A stretch of 64,000 bases of DNA from CAYZQH01 sp050300015 (GTDB lineage: Bacteria > Pseudomonadota > Gammaproteobacteria > Pseudomonadales > Cellvibrionaceae): NCBI GenBank assembly GCA_050300015.1, contig JBNKWZ010000024.1:62001-126000 (forward strand), read 5' to 3'. The notes under the pieces were generated by a model. That model had not been told where the DNA came from. It worked only from the letters and a program-made list of their open reading frames with translations, and ran no database searches. The position numbers and the translations under genes were made by a program. Below, one piece after another: positions 8,382 through 17,947 of this stretch (position 1 is its first letter; each line of letters opens with the position of its first letter).

Positions 8382-10232
8382 CTAAAAGTTTTGGGCGGCT
8401 CCCAACAAGTAAACCAGTGGGGCGTTCCAGTTGATGGTGACCTCGTTGGTGGCATAACTGCACCATTGGTCCAAATAGGATTTGGCCGCTAGGTTGGATG
8501 GGTACACATCGCAGTACTCACTATCTTGCTGTCCTGAATGAGGTCCGCCGACCAGGAATCCTGGCACAGGGTCAGTAACCTCATCAGCTTCAGAGGGCCT
8601 GTGGTGTGGGTGCGTAGGGGGCTTTTTACCCTGTCCGGTGACAAACGAATAGCCTGTGGCATTTCTGCCCAAGACATAATCTAGTGTTGCCAGGCTTGCA
8701 TTGCGGTAGGCAACATTCTGTGTGGCTCGGTAAGCGATCATCAATAGCCAGCCTTGATTGAGCATGCTGCTATTACTACCCCAACCGAATTCTTTCGATT
8801 GATTCATGGTGACGCCATAGGCAGAGGCTTGTGCTTGGGTTAGCAGTGCATCGGCAGTGACTAAAAATTGCGATTGCACCCAATTGTAGTCGTCGCTAGA
8901 AAGTAGGTTTTCACCCTGTTCCAGCAGAGAAATAACACCCAGTGTCTGCACTCCACCCCACCAAGGGGTAATCACATCGCCTAGGTTGGTTTTGAATGCA
9001 TTAAAATATCCGGCGTCTTCGGTGAGTAGAAAAAGTTCGGCGGCTGCCCATGCAAATTCATCGGCCAACTGATTCTCAGCATAGGTGCCGGTTTTAATGT
9101 CTGTTGGCTGCGTGTAGAGCACTTGGGGGTTTGCCTTTGCCCATTGCCAGGCGGCAAGGGCCTGTTGCCGGTAGGCTTGGGCCTTACCTGGGAACGCTGC
9201 GTCAAACTGTGAGTAGATACGGGATGCCATGGCGAGTGTCGCGGCAAAATTCAGTGTCGCCGCCGTCGTTTTTTGAACCACGTAGCGTTGCGCCGTGGTT
9301 TCATGGGGCATCACTTCACCTGAAAAATTCTTGGTGGTGAGTTTGTGGTAAACACCGCCATCGGCGTCTTGCATCTTGGCCATCCACTCTAAATTCCACA
9401 TGACCTCATCTAGAATATCGGGCACCGCGTTGGAAGACTCTGGAATATTGGTGCCCACATTTTGGTAAAAATTGGGCAATTGCTCATAGGCGGTAAGCAA
9501 GGTGTGAACCGAGATACCACTGTTCACAATATATTTGTTGTAATCTCCCGCGTCATACCAGCCTTTTGGTGCGGATAAGACTGTACCCTCTGGACGGCTC
9601 GCCGAAGCCGCAGAGGAATGTACGAGTACATTGGTATCAGGGTGACCCATGGGGCGAGCCCATGGACCCGCGTGTTGTGCTTCAAGCTCTGCACTGGCCC
9701 GGTTGTAGTAGTACGCTTTAATGGCGGCTTTGTGAGCATCTTGGTAAACGTCGTCGGCAATGCGAAAGGTATATGACTTTCGAACTCCAGAATCTAAAAG
9801 ATAGTATTCTCCTGGTGTGGTAACTTCACTAAAGTTCGCGATTCGCACATTCTCATTGGAGGGTGCCCAAGTCTTTGCTTGGGCGTAGCTACCGCAAAAG
9901 ATGGCTTGGTGGTCAGAGGCTCTGACAATACTAAACTGGTCGCCCGAAGGGCTCACCACCACGGCGGCTTTATTGGACGTGGGTAGAAACCCCAGCTGAT
10001 TGATTCTGATCGCCTCACTGAAGTTTTGAGACCCTGTTGGTGCACTGCCGGTGCAAGTGACAGGCATATTGCCACTGCTAGAGCTGCTTGAACTGCTGGT
10101 TGAGCTAGAGGAACTGCTAGATGTGCTAGAACTGCTGGATGAACTGCTAGAGCCACTAGAAGTCGGTCCGGGGTTGGCACCACAGGCGCTTAAGATCAAG
10201 GCCAGAGTGAGGCCTATCAGGGAGTGACGCAT
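8382..10232 (-). CDS. GH9 endoglucanase lipoprotein with polyserine linker
   Basis: Exported glycoside hydrolase family 9 enzyme of 616 residues, predicted to cut cellulose or other beta-1,4-glucans at the cell surface. The ATG at 10232 has AAGGACAG upstream and begins a lipoprotein signal ending LILSACG, so the cysteine is probably lipidated. A serine-rich linker follows, then the Ig-like CelD N-terminal domain (IRINQLGFLP to SGVRKSYTFRI). The (alpha/alpha)6 catalytic domain has the GWYDAGDYNKY motif with catalytic aspartates, the histidine motif PPTHPHHR, and NEVTINWNAPLVYLLG with the acid glutamate at the C-terminus. No carbohydrate-binding module is seen apart from the linker. Substrate within GH9 cannot be fixed from sequence. 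Confidence 0.93.
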   Translation of the reverse strand: MRHSLIGLTLALILSACGANPGPTSSGSSSSSSSSSTSSSSSSSTSSSSSSSSGNMPVTCTGSAPTGSQNFSEAIRINQLGFLPTSNKAAVVVSPSGDQFSIVRASDHQAIFCGSYAQAKTWAPSNENVRIANFSEVTTPGEYYLLDSGVRKSYTFRIADDVYQDAHKAAIKAYYYNRASAELEAQHAGPWARPMGHPDTNVLVHSSAASASRPEGTVLSAPKGWYDAGDYNKYIVNSGISVHTLLTAYEQLPNFYQNVGTNIPESSNAVPDILDEVMWNLEWMAKMQDADGGVYHKLTTKNFSGEVMPHETTAQRYVVQKTTAATLNFAATLAMASRIYSQFDAAFPGKAQAYRQQALAAWQWAKANPQVLYTQPTDIKTGTYAENQLADEFAWAAAELFLLTEDAGYFNAFKTNLGDVITPWWGGVQTLGVISLLEQGENLLSSDDYNWVQSQFLVTADALLTQAQASAYGVTMNQSKEFGWGSNSSMLNQGWLLMIAYRATQNVAYRNASLATLDYVLGRNATGYSFVTGQGKKPPTHPHHRPSEADEVTDPVPGFLVGGPHSGQQDSEYCDVYPSNLAAKSYLDQWCSYATNEVTINWNAPLVYLLGAAQNF

Positions 10233-10937
10233 TGTGTTCTGTCCTTTCAGATTCTTGTTTGGCGAGTGACTAGTATAGTGTGTTTTTAGATAGGCCTGAT
10301 GGCCTTTGGGGAACCCGAATCGTACCATTCATCACGCGGGCCACAGTGTTCATGATCAAATGACACAAAGCCACCGGTCCATGAAAAAACTGTGGAATAG
10401 GTCAAGCTTTATGCAGCTCGATCGTTTGCGGGGCAGGCTGAGGGGAGAAGGCTTGGCGGGCGATGCTTCCATTCACATTGGTATAAGGCGAATGGTTGAG
10501 ATAATACCCGCTGAAAGACAACGCGTTTCCCGAGCCCAAAGCGTGTACCCCAACTTTTTAGTTGAGTGATAGTGCTTCGTTCATACCATGGTGAAGTAAT
10601 GGTTGATTTTAGCGGTAGGTTTCCTTCTAAATCCAGGTTGCTGGCAGGGCTGAATTAGAGATTCCTCATATTAAAAGCCCTCACCTAAAGACGTTTTTTC
10701 AAATGGTTATTTTTAATATCGACAGCTTTCACGACGAATGCATACGTCATTAAAAAACACAGCAAAAAAATCTAACTGCCGATTGTCCAACTGGAAGCCT
10801 TTATAATTAAAAGCCTCTATTTTCAGGCACCAATAAACCGCTGAGGCATTAAAGCGTTACGTTTTAACGACAAAGACAGCTTCTACTGTTATTTATATAT
10901 TGGGCGTTGAACCGCGTGTTTGCATTTGTAACGATCA

Positions 10938-11114
10938 TATTAACCCGGCAATTCAATAGGTCTCCTATCTATTGAATTGCGCGCCCATAAAATACTGGCG
11001 GGAATATATGAATTTTCTTACGTTGTATTTTAAGGGGTCGCATTGGTCATTCCGGTCAATGGCGGCACGTCCTTGTACCCCATTGATTCGACATAAAAGA
11101 TTGGTGGGTTAATA
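10938..11114 (+). mobile_element. Inverted-repeat element, full copy (MITE-like)
   Basis: About 177 bp bounded by TA-TTAACCCGGCAAT on the left and ATTGGTGGGTTAA-TA on the right. The ends are imperfect inverted repeats flanked by a TA that could be a target duplication, as in IS630/mariner-type insertion. Inside, CAATTCAATAG (10949-10959) and CTATTGAATTG (10969-10979) form a perfect 11-bp stem with a 9-base loop. A core (TACTGGCGGGAATATATGAA, then TTTTAAGGGG) and the GGCGGCACGTCCTTGTACC block are shared with other copies. No coding capacity. Confidence 0.75.
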
Positions 11115-11508
11115 GTGTGTAGGTTGCGCTACCTTTACCGAAAATAGTCAAACAATTCACCGCCTATCAAGTAGTGTGTATGCAACAGTGTGCCAATTTG
11201 CATCGTGAATGTTCAGTAAGAACTCGGTAACGCTATCTTTAGAGGTTTTTGAGGGCTCCGACAGTGATTAGGTTGTGTGGTTTGGCATTTTGGGTCTTCA
11301 ATTACTCATCCAGGAAAACTGGTTACAAAACCTTGAAGTCTATCAAGTTGTTTGTGTTGCTATCGGCATACAATTTTTGCCGGGGCATTACGCCAAAATT
11401 CAAGCCAATATTAGAGGCAAGGCAAACCACGAAAATGCTAATACACGAGAAGGTAAGACAAAACAAAATAGTAAAACAGTGTAAAGTAATCACAAACGAT
11501 AGATGTGC

Positions 11509-11607
11509 TATTAACCCGGCAATTTTTTATGTGGGGTTAATGCGGCACAAGGACGTGCCGGAATGGCCAATGCTGGGTTAAATGCCGGGTTAAATGCCGG
11601 TTTAATA
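11509..11607 (-). mobile_element. Internally deleted, inverted copy of the inverted-repeat element
   Basis: Read on the minus strand this gives CATTGGCCATTCCGG, CACGTCCTTGTGCC, CACATAAAAAATTG and GGGTTAATAG, which matches the right third of the copy at 10938-11114. The first hairpin and core are missing. The outer edge on the other side is made of two short GGGTTAAATGCC repeats, probably the product of deletion or slippage. Confidence 0.6.
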
Positions 11608-11865
11608 GTCTCGCAGATTCAGCAGCCGACGAGTGGGGGCGAAGGCAATCAGTGGGTATAGGTCATTAGGCATAGGTCATAACGATAAGCCCCAAACGAC
11701 AGTCGAAAAAAGTAGCGTAAAGGTATACCCATTAACAATGTAAGGACATAGCGACGGTTTCAGGTGTGGTGTAAGGGAGAACAATACATCTGAAAGCAAC
11801 GCCCCATACAAGCTTGCCAATGTTCTTTTCCTGCGGGAGAAGACTCCATCTTAGAGTACGACGGT

Positions 11866-14151
11866 ATGACGAAATGTAAATTAATCACGCTGGGGTTATT
11901 GGCTGCAACATTGTCCGCTTGCGGAGGAGATGACGTCGATGGAACTTCAAGTGGTAGTTCCTCAAGTAGCAGTTCCTCAAGCTCTAGTAGCACTTCGAGT
12001 TCGACCAGCTCTAGCGGCTCGCCCACAACAGCCGTTCATCCTACTTGTCCCAGTTCGGCGCGAAGCGCTTACGACGGCATAGTTGCCACTGTTCCAGGGC
12101 GAATTGAAGCAGAGAATTTTGATCTGAACGGGTTTATGGACACCTCCGACACGAATGAGGGGGGAGCCTATCGCTTAGACACCGCTGTAGACGTTAAGTC
12201 TATCCCAGGGGGCTACGCCATCGGCTGGATGACCCGTGGTGAATGGCTGGAGTACACCATAAACGTGCCCTACGATGGTGAATATGAGTTGAGTGTTCGG
12301 TCCGGTGCTGTTGATGCAGGTCGCACAATCAGCGTATCACAATGTAATCAAACCTTATTGGCGAGCTACTCTGTCCCCGTTGTTGCCGACTGGGATAATT
12401 TTGTTACCGAGAGCGGCGGGACTATTCTGCTAAAAGCGGGTGTTCAAAAAATCCGAATCAACGTGGATTCGGATTATCTAGACCTGGATTGGATTCGGTT
12501 GGATGCTACCTCTACGCCTGAAGAGCAAATGGGCAAAAGCCTGTTTGAAGCACAGTGTGTGGATTGTCACGGCAGTGATGGCCAAGGTGATGTTCCGCTA
12601 TTTGTAAAATACACAGGTTTTGACGCCATCAGTGGTCACATTACGGCAACCATGCCATTCGGTAGCAGCGACAACTGTGATGCTGATTGTGCAGCAAAGA
12701 TTACCGCATACCTCTTCGCTGAATTAAATCCTTTAGAGCCGGGTGTGGCCGAATTACAACGCTTAAGGCGGTTTCATTACTACAAAACCATTCATTATCT
12801 GTTTGCGCCTTACGGTGTGAGTACGGACGGATTGAGCCTGCCATCGGACCCTATTGAAAAAGGTTTTGCTGCGGGCAACCAAATGGATACGAGTTTGGTT
12901 TACGCCTACAACAACAACGCTAACGTGCTGGCTAAAGCGTTTGTGGACCGGGTTAAAGCCGACTCTGGTGTGATTGGGTGCAGTAATCTGACGACCGATT
13001 GCGCGCGTAGTTTTTATAGAACCTTTGCTGAGAAGGCCTATCGCCGTCCGTTGACCAGTGATCAGTTGAGCCGAGTTGATTCAGTGTTTGGTATTGCACC
13101 GAATGACCCAGCCGAAGGCCTGGGGTATGTAGTGGGTTATTTACTGCAATCTCCAGCCTTTTTGTTTTATCTCTCACCTAAAGATGATACGGGTGACTTT
13201 GCCCTAGCCAATCAGCTGAGTTTTTTGTTGTGGAACGAGCCTCCTGATTCCGAGCTGTTGGATCTTGCGCGCGCAGGTAGCTTGCGTAATTCCACTACAT
13301 TTAGTAATCAAATTGATCGTATGCTCGGTGATGAAAAAGGCAAGGCCGCCATGGTGGAGTTTGTTAGCCAATGGTTCCGGCTCGAGAACATTAATATGCT
13401 GACGAAAGACACTGCCAAATATCCTCAATTTAATTCATCGGTGACGGGGCAAATGTATAGTGATACGCATAATTTTGTAGTGGGTGCCATGGCTCAGCCC
13501 AAGAGTTTTGAAGCTCTGTTCAGTGCGCCTTATGAGTTGTCAAATGCCTTGGTCAACCATTTACAAACTTTTAGTGGTGAAGTACAAGTTGCGCGCCGAG
13601 GCTTGTTGAGCCAGCCTGGCATAATGGCTTGGCTTGCGGGCCCCACCAAGCGCTCGCCCATTAAGCGTGGTGTTTATGTGATGGACAGCTTGTTGTGCGA
13701 ACATTTAAAACCACCTGATAATCTGGATCTGACCGCAGCCAAAGACGAGTTGGATACCAGCACTTTAAGTATTCGCGATGCAGTGGTTGAGATAACCAAA
13801 AGCGACGACTGCAAAGGCTGTCATTCTCGTATCAATCCACTCGGCTTTGGCTTTGAAAATTACGATGGCATAGGCCTGCCAACCTTTGAGGCATTGGTAG
13901 AGACCACTTCGATTGGCGCGACGGAGAAAGCGGAGCAAGTGAACATAAGTTATCAAGGCGTTGAGCAGTTGCAGGATGAATTGTTGAAGGCGGACCAAAC
14001 TTACCACTGTGCAAGCCTACAAGCTTTGCGCTACGCGAATCAAATTGCGCAACCCACAGCAGTGGATATTAATACCATACAAATGCAATTTAAGGCGTCT
14101 GCCAGTGTGTCTGGGCTATTTCGCAATATTGCCATGACATTGCTTAACTAG
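11866..14151 (+). CDS. CBM6 - cytochrome c - DUF1592/DUF1588/DUF1585 lipoprotein
   Basis: 761 residues. A lipoprotein signal ends in LSACGG and a polyserine linker follows (about 28-55). Residues about 62-200 form a CBM6-like module (RIEAENFD, GEWLEYTINV, LDLDWIRLDA). A c-type cytochrome segment has haem motif CVDCH at 231-235. Then comes the DUF1587/1592/1588/1585 block typical of planctomycete-type PSCyt proteins, with a second CxxCH (CKGCH, 649-653) before INPLGFGFENYDGIG and a C-terminal DUF1585 helix region. Predicted location: outer membrane or surface, bound to glycan, carrying two haems. Function of DUF1592 proteins is not established; a redox role on polysaccharide is inference. The DUF1552 partner starts 13 bases downstream. 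Confidence 0.9.
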   Translation: MTKCKLITLGLLAATLSACGGDDVDGTSSGSSSSSSSSSSSSTSSSTSSSGSPTTAVHPTCPSSARSAYDGIVATVPGRIEAENFDLNGFMDTSDTNEGGAYRLDTAVDVKSIPGGYAIGWMTRGEWLEYTINVPYDGEYELSVRSGAVDAGRTISVSQCNQTLLASYSVPVVADWDNFVTESGGTILLKAGVQKIRINVDSDYLDLDWIRLDATSTPEEQMGKSLFEAQCVDCHGSDGQGDVPLFVKYTGFDAISGHITATMPFGSSDNCDADCAAKITAYLFAELNPLEPGVAELQRLRRFHYYKTIHYLFAPYGVSTDGLSLPSDPIEKGFAAGNQMDTSLVYAYNNNANVLAKAFVDRVKADSGVIGCSNLTTDCARSFYRTFAEKAYRRPLTSDQLSRVDSVFGIAPNDPAEGLGYVVGYLLQSPAFLFYLSPKDDTGDFALANQLSFLLWNEPPDSELLDLARAGSLRNSTTFSNQIDRMLGDEKGKAAMVEFVSQWFRLENINMLTKDTAKYPQFNSSVTGQMYSDTHNFVVGAMAQPKSFEALFSAPYELSNALVNHLQTFSGEVQVARRGLLSQPGIMAWLAGPTKRSPIKRGVYVMDSLLCEHLKPPDNLDLTAAKDELDTSTLSIRDAVVEITKSDDCKGCHSRINPLGFGFENYDGIGLPTFEALVETTSIGATEKAEQVNISYQGVEQLQDELLKADQTYHCASLQALRYANQIAQPTAVDINTIQMQFKASASVSGLFRNIAMTLLN

Positions 14152-14164
14152 AGGCGGCACAATA

Positions 14165-15637
14165 ATGACAATCAATCGACGACAGTTATTAAAGCATTGT
14201 AAAAATATGGGCATCTCCATGGCTGCGTGGCCGTTGCTGTCTAGTTTGCCGAGTTTCGCGCAAGGTATTGGCAACAGTACTCGTGGTAACAAAAGGCTAT
14301 TGGTTATTTGGCACCCGCACGGTATGCACCAACCCAGTTGGACAACGGGCGTGGGGCATCGTAGCGGCGAGGCCTGGCAGCTCAGTAGGGTGCTAGAGCC
14401 ACTACAAGCGGTAAAACAAAAAATGAATGTGGTGGAGGGGGTGTCTGGTATTTTTTCGGGTACCGACGAGCGTCATCAACGCGGTATGGTAGGGTTGCTC
14501 ACCGGTGCGGATATGTTCAACGAAACGTTGTCGATCGATCAACTGGTGGCGGACCATTGGCAAACCAAAGCCTTGCAGTTGAGTGCTCAATGTGAGCCAC
14601 GCTTGTATAACGCGAAATATCGATACGAAAATTTTCGTATCAGTTTTCGAGGCCCTGGCGAAGGTGGCGCTCAAAATGGGAACAACAATCCCTTCTCGGT
14701 GTATCGACAATTATTTTCAGGGTCCAGCGAGGATTTTGAAACACGCTTTGTCACCAATAAAAGTGTATTGGATGCTTTGTTGGTGGAAATCGACTCCGTA
14801 AAGTCGAGGCTGAGTATCGACGATAAGCACCTATTAGATGCCCATCAGACGGGTATTCGCGAGTTGGAGTGCAGTTTTCACGACACCTTTTGTGAGAACG
14901 ACCTCGGTGGCGGTGCGGGAGGTGCTTGTGTGACTCCGAATATTGGGGACCAACCTTCGAACTTGGATGACTTTTTGCGTCAAAATAACAACTACCCTGC
15001 GATTTGCAAAATGCAATCTGATATTGCGAAAGTGGCTGTGGGCTGCTCGCTCGCACCGGTTACCGTGTTGCAATTTGCCGCCACCGAGTCTACCCATACC
15101 TATTCGTGGGTTACCAACGAAGATGGTCAATCGGCTACGTCTAGTGATCATCACGAGTTGAGTCACAACATTTATACGAATGAGCGCGCGCGAAAAGATT
15201 TTAATGCGATCCACCGTTGGTATAGCCAACAGGTGGCGGACATCGCGACTTACCTAGACGGTATTCCTGAGGGTAATGGTACAGCGCTAGACAATACTTT
15301 AATTTATTGGGGGACTTGTTTAGGCAGTCCTCATGATCATTGGCAATACAATTGGCCATCCGTACTGATTGGCGGCGCAGGTGGGTTTTTCCGTACCAAC
15401 CAGTCGTTGGATTTCCGTAAGGATCGCAATGGCCGTTGTTACAATGATCCCCGCTTTTGTTTTCTGGATACTTTGTCCGATACCACCCAGGTCGATTTAC
15501 TGAATACCATGGCGGCCTCAATGAATTTGCCCGCCAGTGACGGATCGCCGGTGGTGGGCAACATTAACGGTGACCGAAACGCGGCGACGCATGTGAGTCG
15601 TGCCTTTCACGGGCTTGTGCGCGACTTAATGGCTTAA
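14165..15637 (+). CDS. DUF1552 protein with twin-arginine signal
   Basis: 490 residues, predicted exported folded through Tat: the N-terminus carries NRRQLLKH followed by a hydrophobic stretch ending at SLPSFAQG. The mature part matches the DUF1552 family, which almost always lies next to DUF1592 proteins; visible family-like segments are WHPHGMHQPSW near the start and IYWGTCLGSPHDHWQYNWP late on. DUF1552 proteins belong to the sulfatase/alkaline-phosphatase-like (DUF1501-related) superfamily, but their reaction is unknown. The gap to the upstream gene is only 13 bases with GAGGCGG before the ATG, and a strong terminator follows at 15694, so the two genes form a bicistronic operon. Confidence 0.88.
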   Translation: MTINRRQLLKHCKNMGISMAAWPLLSSLPSFAQGIGNSTRGNKRLLVIWHPHGMHQPSWTTGVGHRSGEAWQLSRVLEPLQAVKQKMNVVEGVSGIFSGTDERHQRGMVGLLTGADMFNETLSIDQLVADHWQTKALQLSAQCEPRLYNAKYRYENFRISFRGPGEGGAQNGNNNPFSVYRQLFSGSSEDFETRFVTNKSVLDALLVEIDSVKSRLSIDDKHLLDAHQTGIRELECSFHDTFCENDLGGGAGGACVTPNIGDQPSNLDDFLRQNNNYPAICKMQSDIAKVAVGCSLAPVTVLQFAATESTHTYSWVTNEDGQSATSSDHHELSHNIYTNERARKDFNAIHRWYSQQVADIATYLDGIPEGNGTALDNTLIYWGTCLGSPHDHWQYNWPSVLIGGAGGFFRTNQSLDFRKDRNGRCYNDPRFCFLDTLSDTTQVDLLNTMAASMNLPASDGSPVVGNINGDRNAATHVSRAFHGLVRDLMA

Positions 15638-15693
15638 TCGTAAAGGCTCTATGCTACCCAGTCACCGGCTCGAACCTCGGTGACATTTCCTTA

Positions 15694-15719
15694 GGTGGGC
15701 ACTTTGCCCGCCGTTTTTT
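15694..15719 (+). terminator. Rho-independent terminator of the DUF1592-DUF1552 operon
   Basis: Stem GGTGGGC (15694-15700), loop ACTTT, arm GCCCGCC (15706-15712), then G and six Ts. A second hairpin, GTCACCG/CGGTGAC, lies just before it at 15661-15684. It shows that the following pectinesterase gene is a separate transcription unit and argues against any start codon near 15695. Confidence 0.85.
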
Positions 15720-15832
15720 GTTGGAATGGCGATATTGCAAATTTTGTTACCTCTGCAACAGTTTCATGCTCGCCAATGGCGGATAATTCCACTTATCATA
15801 CGAATATACGTGTACTAGAGATGGAGTTGTCG

Positions 15833-17878
15833 GTGATTAAAACAGTTGTGTGGGCAGCCAGTGTGATATTGGCTACAACATTGGTGGGGTGCGGGGGAGA
15901 AACCCCTGGCGGCGATGGCTCCTCTAGTTCTAGCAGTTCCAGTAGCTCCAGTAGCTCCAGTAGCTCTTCTGCTTCTAGTACTTCGTCTAGCTCAACATCG
16001 AGCACCTCATCCAGTTCGAGCAGCTCCTCCAGTTCGACTACCTCCAGCTCAGGTGCGAGCTTGGCTCGATTGACGATTGAAGAGTCTGCGTCGGGGTTTT
16101 GCGCATTCACGGGCGTTATTGATAACCTGCACGCTGGGTTTACGGGCCCAGGTTTCGTGGATTCGCTGAATGAGATAGGGGCCAGTATTTCGTGGCAGGT
16201 TGAGGTCCAAACTGCTGGTAATTACGAGGTGGAGATTCGCTACGCAAACGGTGGTGGTAGCGCTCGGGGTGCCCGGCTGAGTGCTTCGCAAACTGGCAGT
16301 GATGCTCTATTTGACTTTGATTTCACCGCTGGCTGGGACAGTTGGGATCTGGACTTCGGCACACTATCCTTGAATTCGGGTGAGAACACGCTGACGTTGA
16401 CGGCGCTCACGGCCGCCGGGTTGGCCAACATTGACGCTATCACCTTAGTCGGGGATGGCATCAATGCGGCAAATTGCCCAGATGGGTTTTCTACGGCGCT
16501 CTACCCCTTAAGCGGTGCTGCCGACGTCAACCCGGATGTACAGCTTCGGATCACCTTCGATAATAGCCCTGCCATTCAGGGGGGCGAGGTACAAATCTTC
16601 GATGCCTCGACCATGACTATGGTGGACAGTTTCAATGTTCAACAGGATACGGACACTCTGGGATATTTGGGACAAAGTAGCAGCTATCGCGATCGCGCCA
16701 CGCGCCCGGCTCAAATTCGTGGCAGAACAGTCTATCTACAATCTCATGCTCACAAGCTCACCTACGGTAAGACTTATTATGTGGTGGTTAATAGTGGAGT
16801 GTTCTCGGGGCAGGTGGGTGGTCAAGATTTTCAAGGGGTGAGTGCGCGCCAATGGCAGTTTACCACTAAGAGCAATATGCCGAGCGGTGCCAATGTCACC
16901 GTGGATGATGATGGCCCCGCAGATTTTAGTACTGTGCAGGGGGCCCTAAATCACATTATGAAAAATGTGAGCCTAAACGAAAGTGCAACCATTTCCGTTA
17001 AAAACGGAACCTATGTCGAACTGCTCTATTTGGCGGATAAACACAACCTTAGAATTGTGGGAGAGAGCCAAGAAAGTACGGTGATTGCCTATGCCAACGG
17101 TGAATATTTGAATGCCGGAACACGCGGACGGCCACTGTTTTTGGTTTATGGCGGAGGTAATGGTGTGGACCTGCTAACACTGGAAAATATTACCTTGCAC
17201 AGTACCGAGTTACGAAGTGTGGCGAGACAGGCGGAAACCCTATTTTTTGATCCTGATAGAGGGCGTTTGCTGGTCAAAAATGCTACGTTTCTTAGCGAGC
17301 AAGATACGTTAAGTCTTGATGGTTATGCTTGGTTTTATAACAGCACCATTGCGGGGAACGTGGATTTTATATGGGGCAGTGCCAAGACGGCATTGTTCGA
17401 AAACAGTGAGATCCGCTCGTTGGGGGATACCAATGGCCGTGGAGGCTATGTGTTACAAGCCCGAGTTAAATCAACCGATGATAACGGTTTTGTATTTCTT
17501 AACAGCCGCTTTACACGTGGCGTTGGGCCTGCAGGTACCCAAATTGCGAATGGCCAAACCTATCTGGCACGCTCGGGATATTCTTCCTCCGGTAACAATT
17601 ACGACAGCTTTGCGATGATTAACTGCCAAATGGACCACCACATAGCCGCCATTGGTTGGTACAACGAAAACAATAAGCCTCAAAACCCGAGTATGGGTAC
17701 GGCCACTTATGGATTCCGTGAGGCTGGCACAACGCGCTTAGATGGGTCGGCCGTGAACCTGGGGGAGCGCCAGGGTGCCTATCGACTCAATGCAAATGAA
17801 GTCAACCAATGGTATGGCTCTCGCGCGGTTATTTTTCGAAACTACAATAATGGGCAAGGTTGGTCGCCCAGCCCGTAA
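15833..17878 (+). CDS. Modular pectin methylesterase (CE8) lipoprotein with CBM35-like module
   Basis: Exported carbohydrate esterase predicted to demethylate pectin. I prefer the GTG at 15833: GGAG lies 6 bases upstream and the leader IKTVVWAASVILATTLVGCGG is a textbook lipoprotein signal. ATG 15821 is the alternative. The protein is 681 residues. A long serine linker follows the lipobox, then a beta-sandwich module resembling CBM35 (LTIEESASGFC to LANIDAITLVG), an Ig-like module with a Big_5-type opening (YPLSGAADVNPDVQLRITF), and a right-handed beta-helix pectinesterase domain from VDDDGPADFSTVQGAL. The active-site signature GNVDFIWGSA and the QARV segment are present. It lies with GH9 and DUF1592 genes in a plant-cell-wall region. 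Confidence 0.9.
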   Translation: MIKTVVWAASVILATTLVGCGGETPGGDGSSSSSSSSSSSSSSSSSASSTSSSSTSSTSSSSSSSSSSTTSSSGASLARLTIEESASGFCAFTGVIDNLHAGFTGPGFVDSLNEIGASISWQVEVQTAGNYEVEIRYANGGGSARGARLSASQTGSDALFDFDFTAGWDSWDLDFGTLSLNSGENTLTLTALTAAGLANIDAITLVGDGINAANCPDGFSTALYPLSGAADVNPDVQLRITFDNSPAIQGGEVQIFDASTMTMVDSFNVQQDTDTLGYLGQSSSYRDRATRPAQIRGRTVYLQSHAHKLTYGKTYYVVVNSGVFSGQVGGQDFQGVSARQWQFTTKSNMPSGANVTVDDDGPADFSTVQGALNHIMKNVSLNESATISVKNGTYVELLYLADKHNLRIVGESQESTVIAYANGEYLNAGTRGRPLFLVYGGGNGVDLLTLENITLHSTELRSVARQAETLFFDPDRGRLLVKNATFLSEQDTLSLDGYAWFYNSTIAGNVDFIWGSAKTALFENSEIRSLGDTNGRGGYVLQARVKSTDDNGFVFLNSRFTRGVGPAGTQIANGQTYLARSGYSSSGNNYDSFAMINCQMDHHIAAIGWYNENNKPQNPSMGTATYGFREAGTTRLDGSAVNLGERQGAYRLNANEVNQWYGSRAVIFRNYNNGQGWSPSP

Positions 17879-17918
17879 GCGTATTTTTTTGAGTGTTGTG
17901 ATAATGTCTTCACCGACC

Positions 17919-17947
17919 GCAAGGGAGCTAATCAGAGGCTCCCTTGC
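17919..17947. terminator. Hairpin between convergent pectinesterase and phosphatase genes
   Basis: A 10-bp perfect stem, GCAAGGGAGC (17919-17928) and GCTCCCTTGC (17938-17947), with a 9-base loop. It lies between convergent genes and touches the phosphatase stop codon. It lacks a clear T-run on either side, so it may stop transcription weakly or protect 3' ends. Confidence 0.5.

Larger units (their letters stand above)
10233..11865. other. Long intergenic region with two copies of the inverted-repeat element
   Basis: About 1.6 kb without a convincing gene. It separates the divergent GH9 and DUF1592 genes and should hold both promoters. The open frames here (for example 10306-10569 and 11249-11581) have no ribosome site or recognisable protein character, and the second runs into a repeat copy. 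The sequence is AT-rich and carries the full element at 10938-11114 and a shortened inverted one at 11509-11607. Confidence 0.5.

Noticed and set aside
10306..10569. 87-residue plus-strand frame upstream of the GH9 gene
   Set aside because: No ribosome site, no protein-like pattern, and it begins inside the GH9 5' region.
10640..10690. Possible seventh repeat copy (GCTGGCAGGGCTGAATTAG, then TATTAAAAGCCCT)
   Set aside because: Only short loose similarity to the core, with no ends or hairpins.
11249..11581. 110-residue plus-strand frame
   Set aside because: It runs into the deleted repeat copy and resembles no family; treated as chance.
11950..16045. Low-complexity serine-coding stretches as a tandem DNA repeat or CRISPR-like array
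   Set aside because: They are in-frame linkers with mixed codons; the acidic-leucine frames opposite them are shadows.
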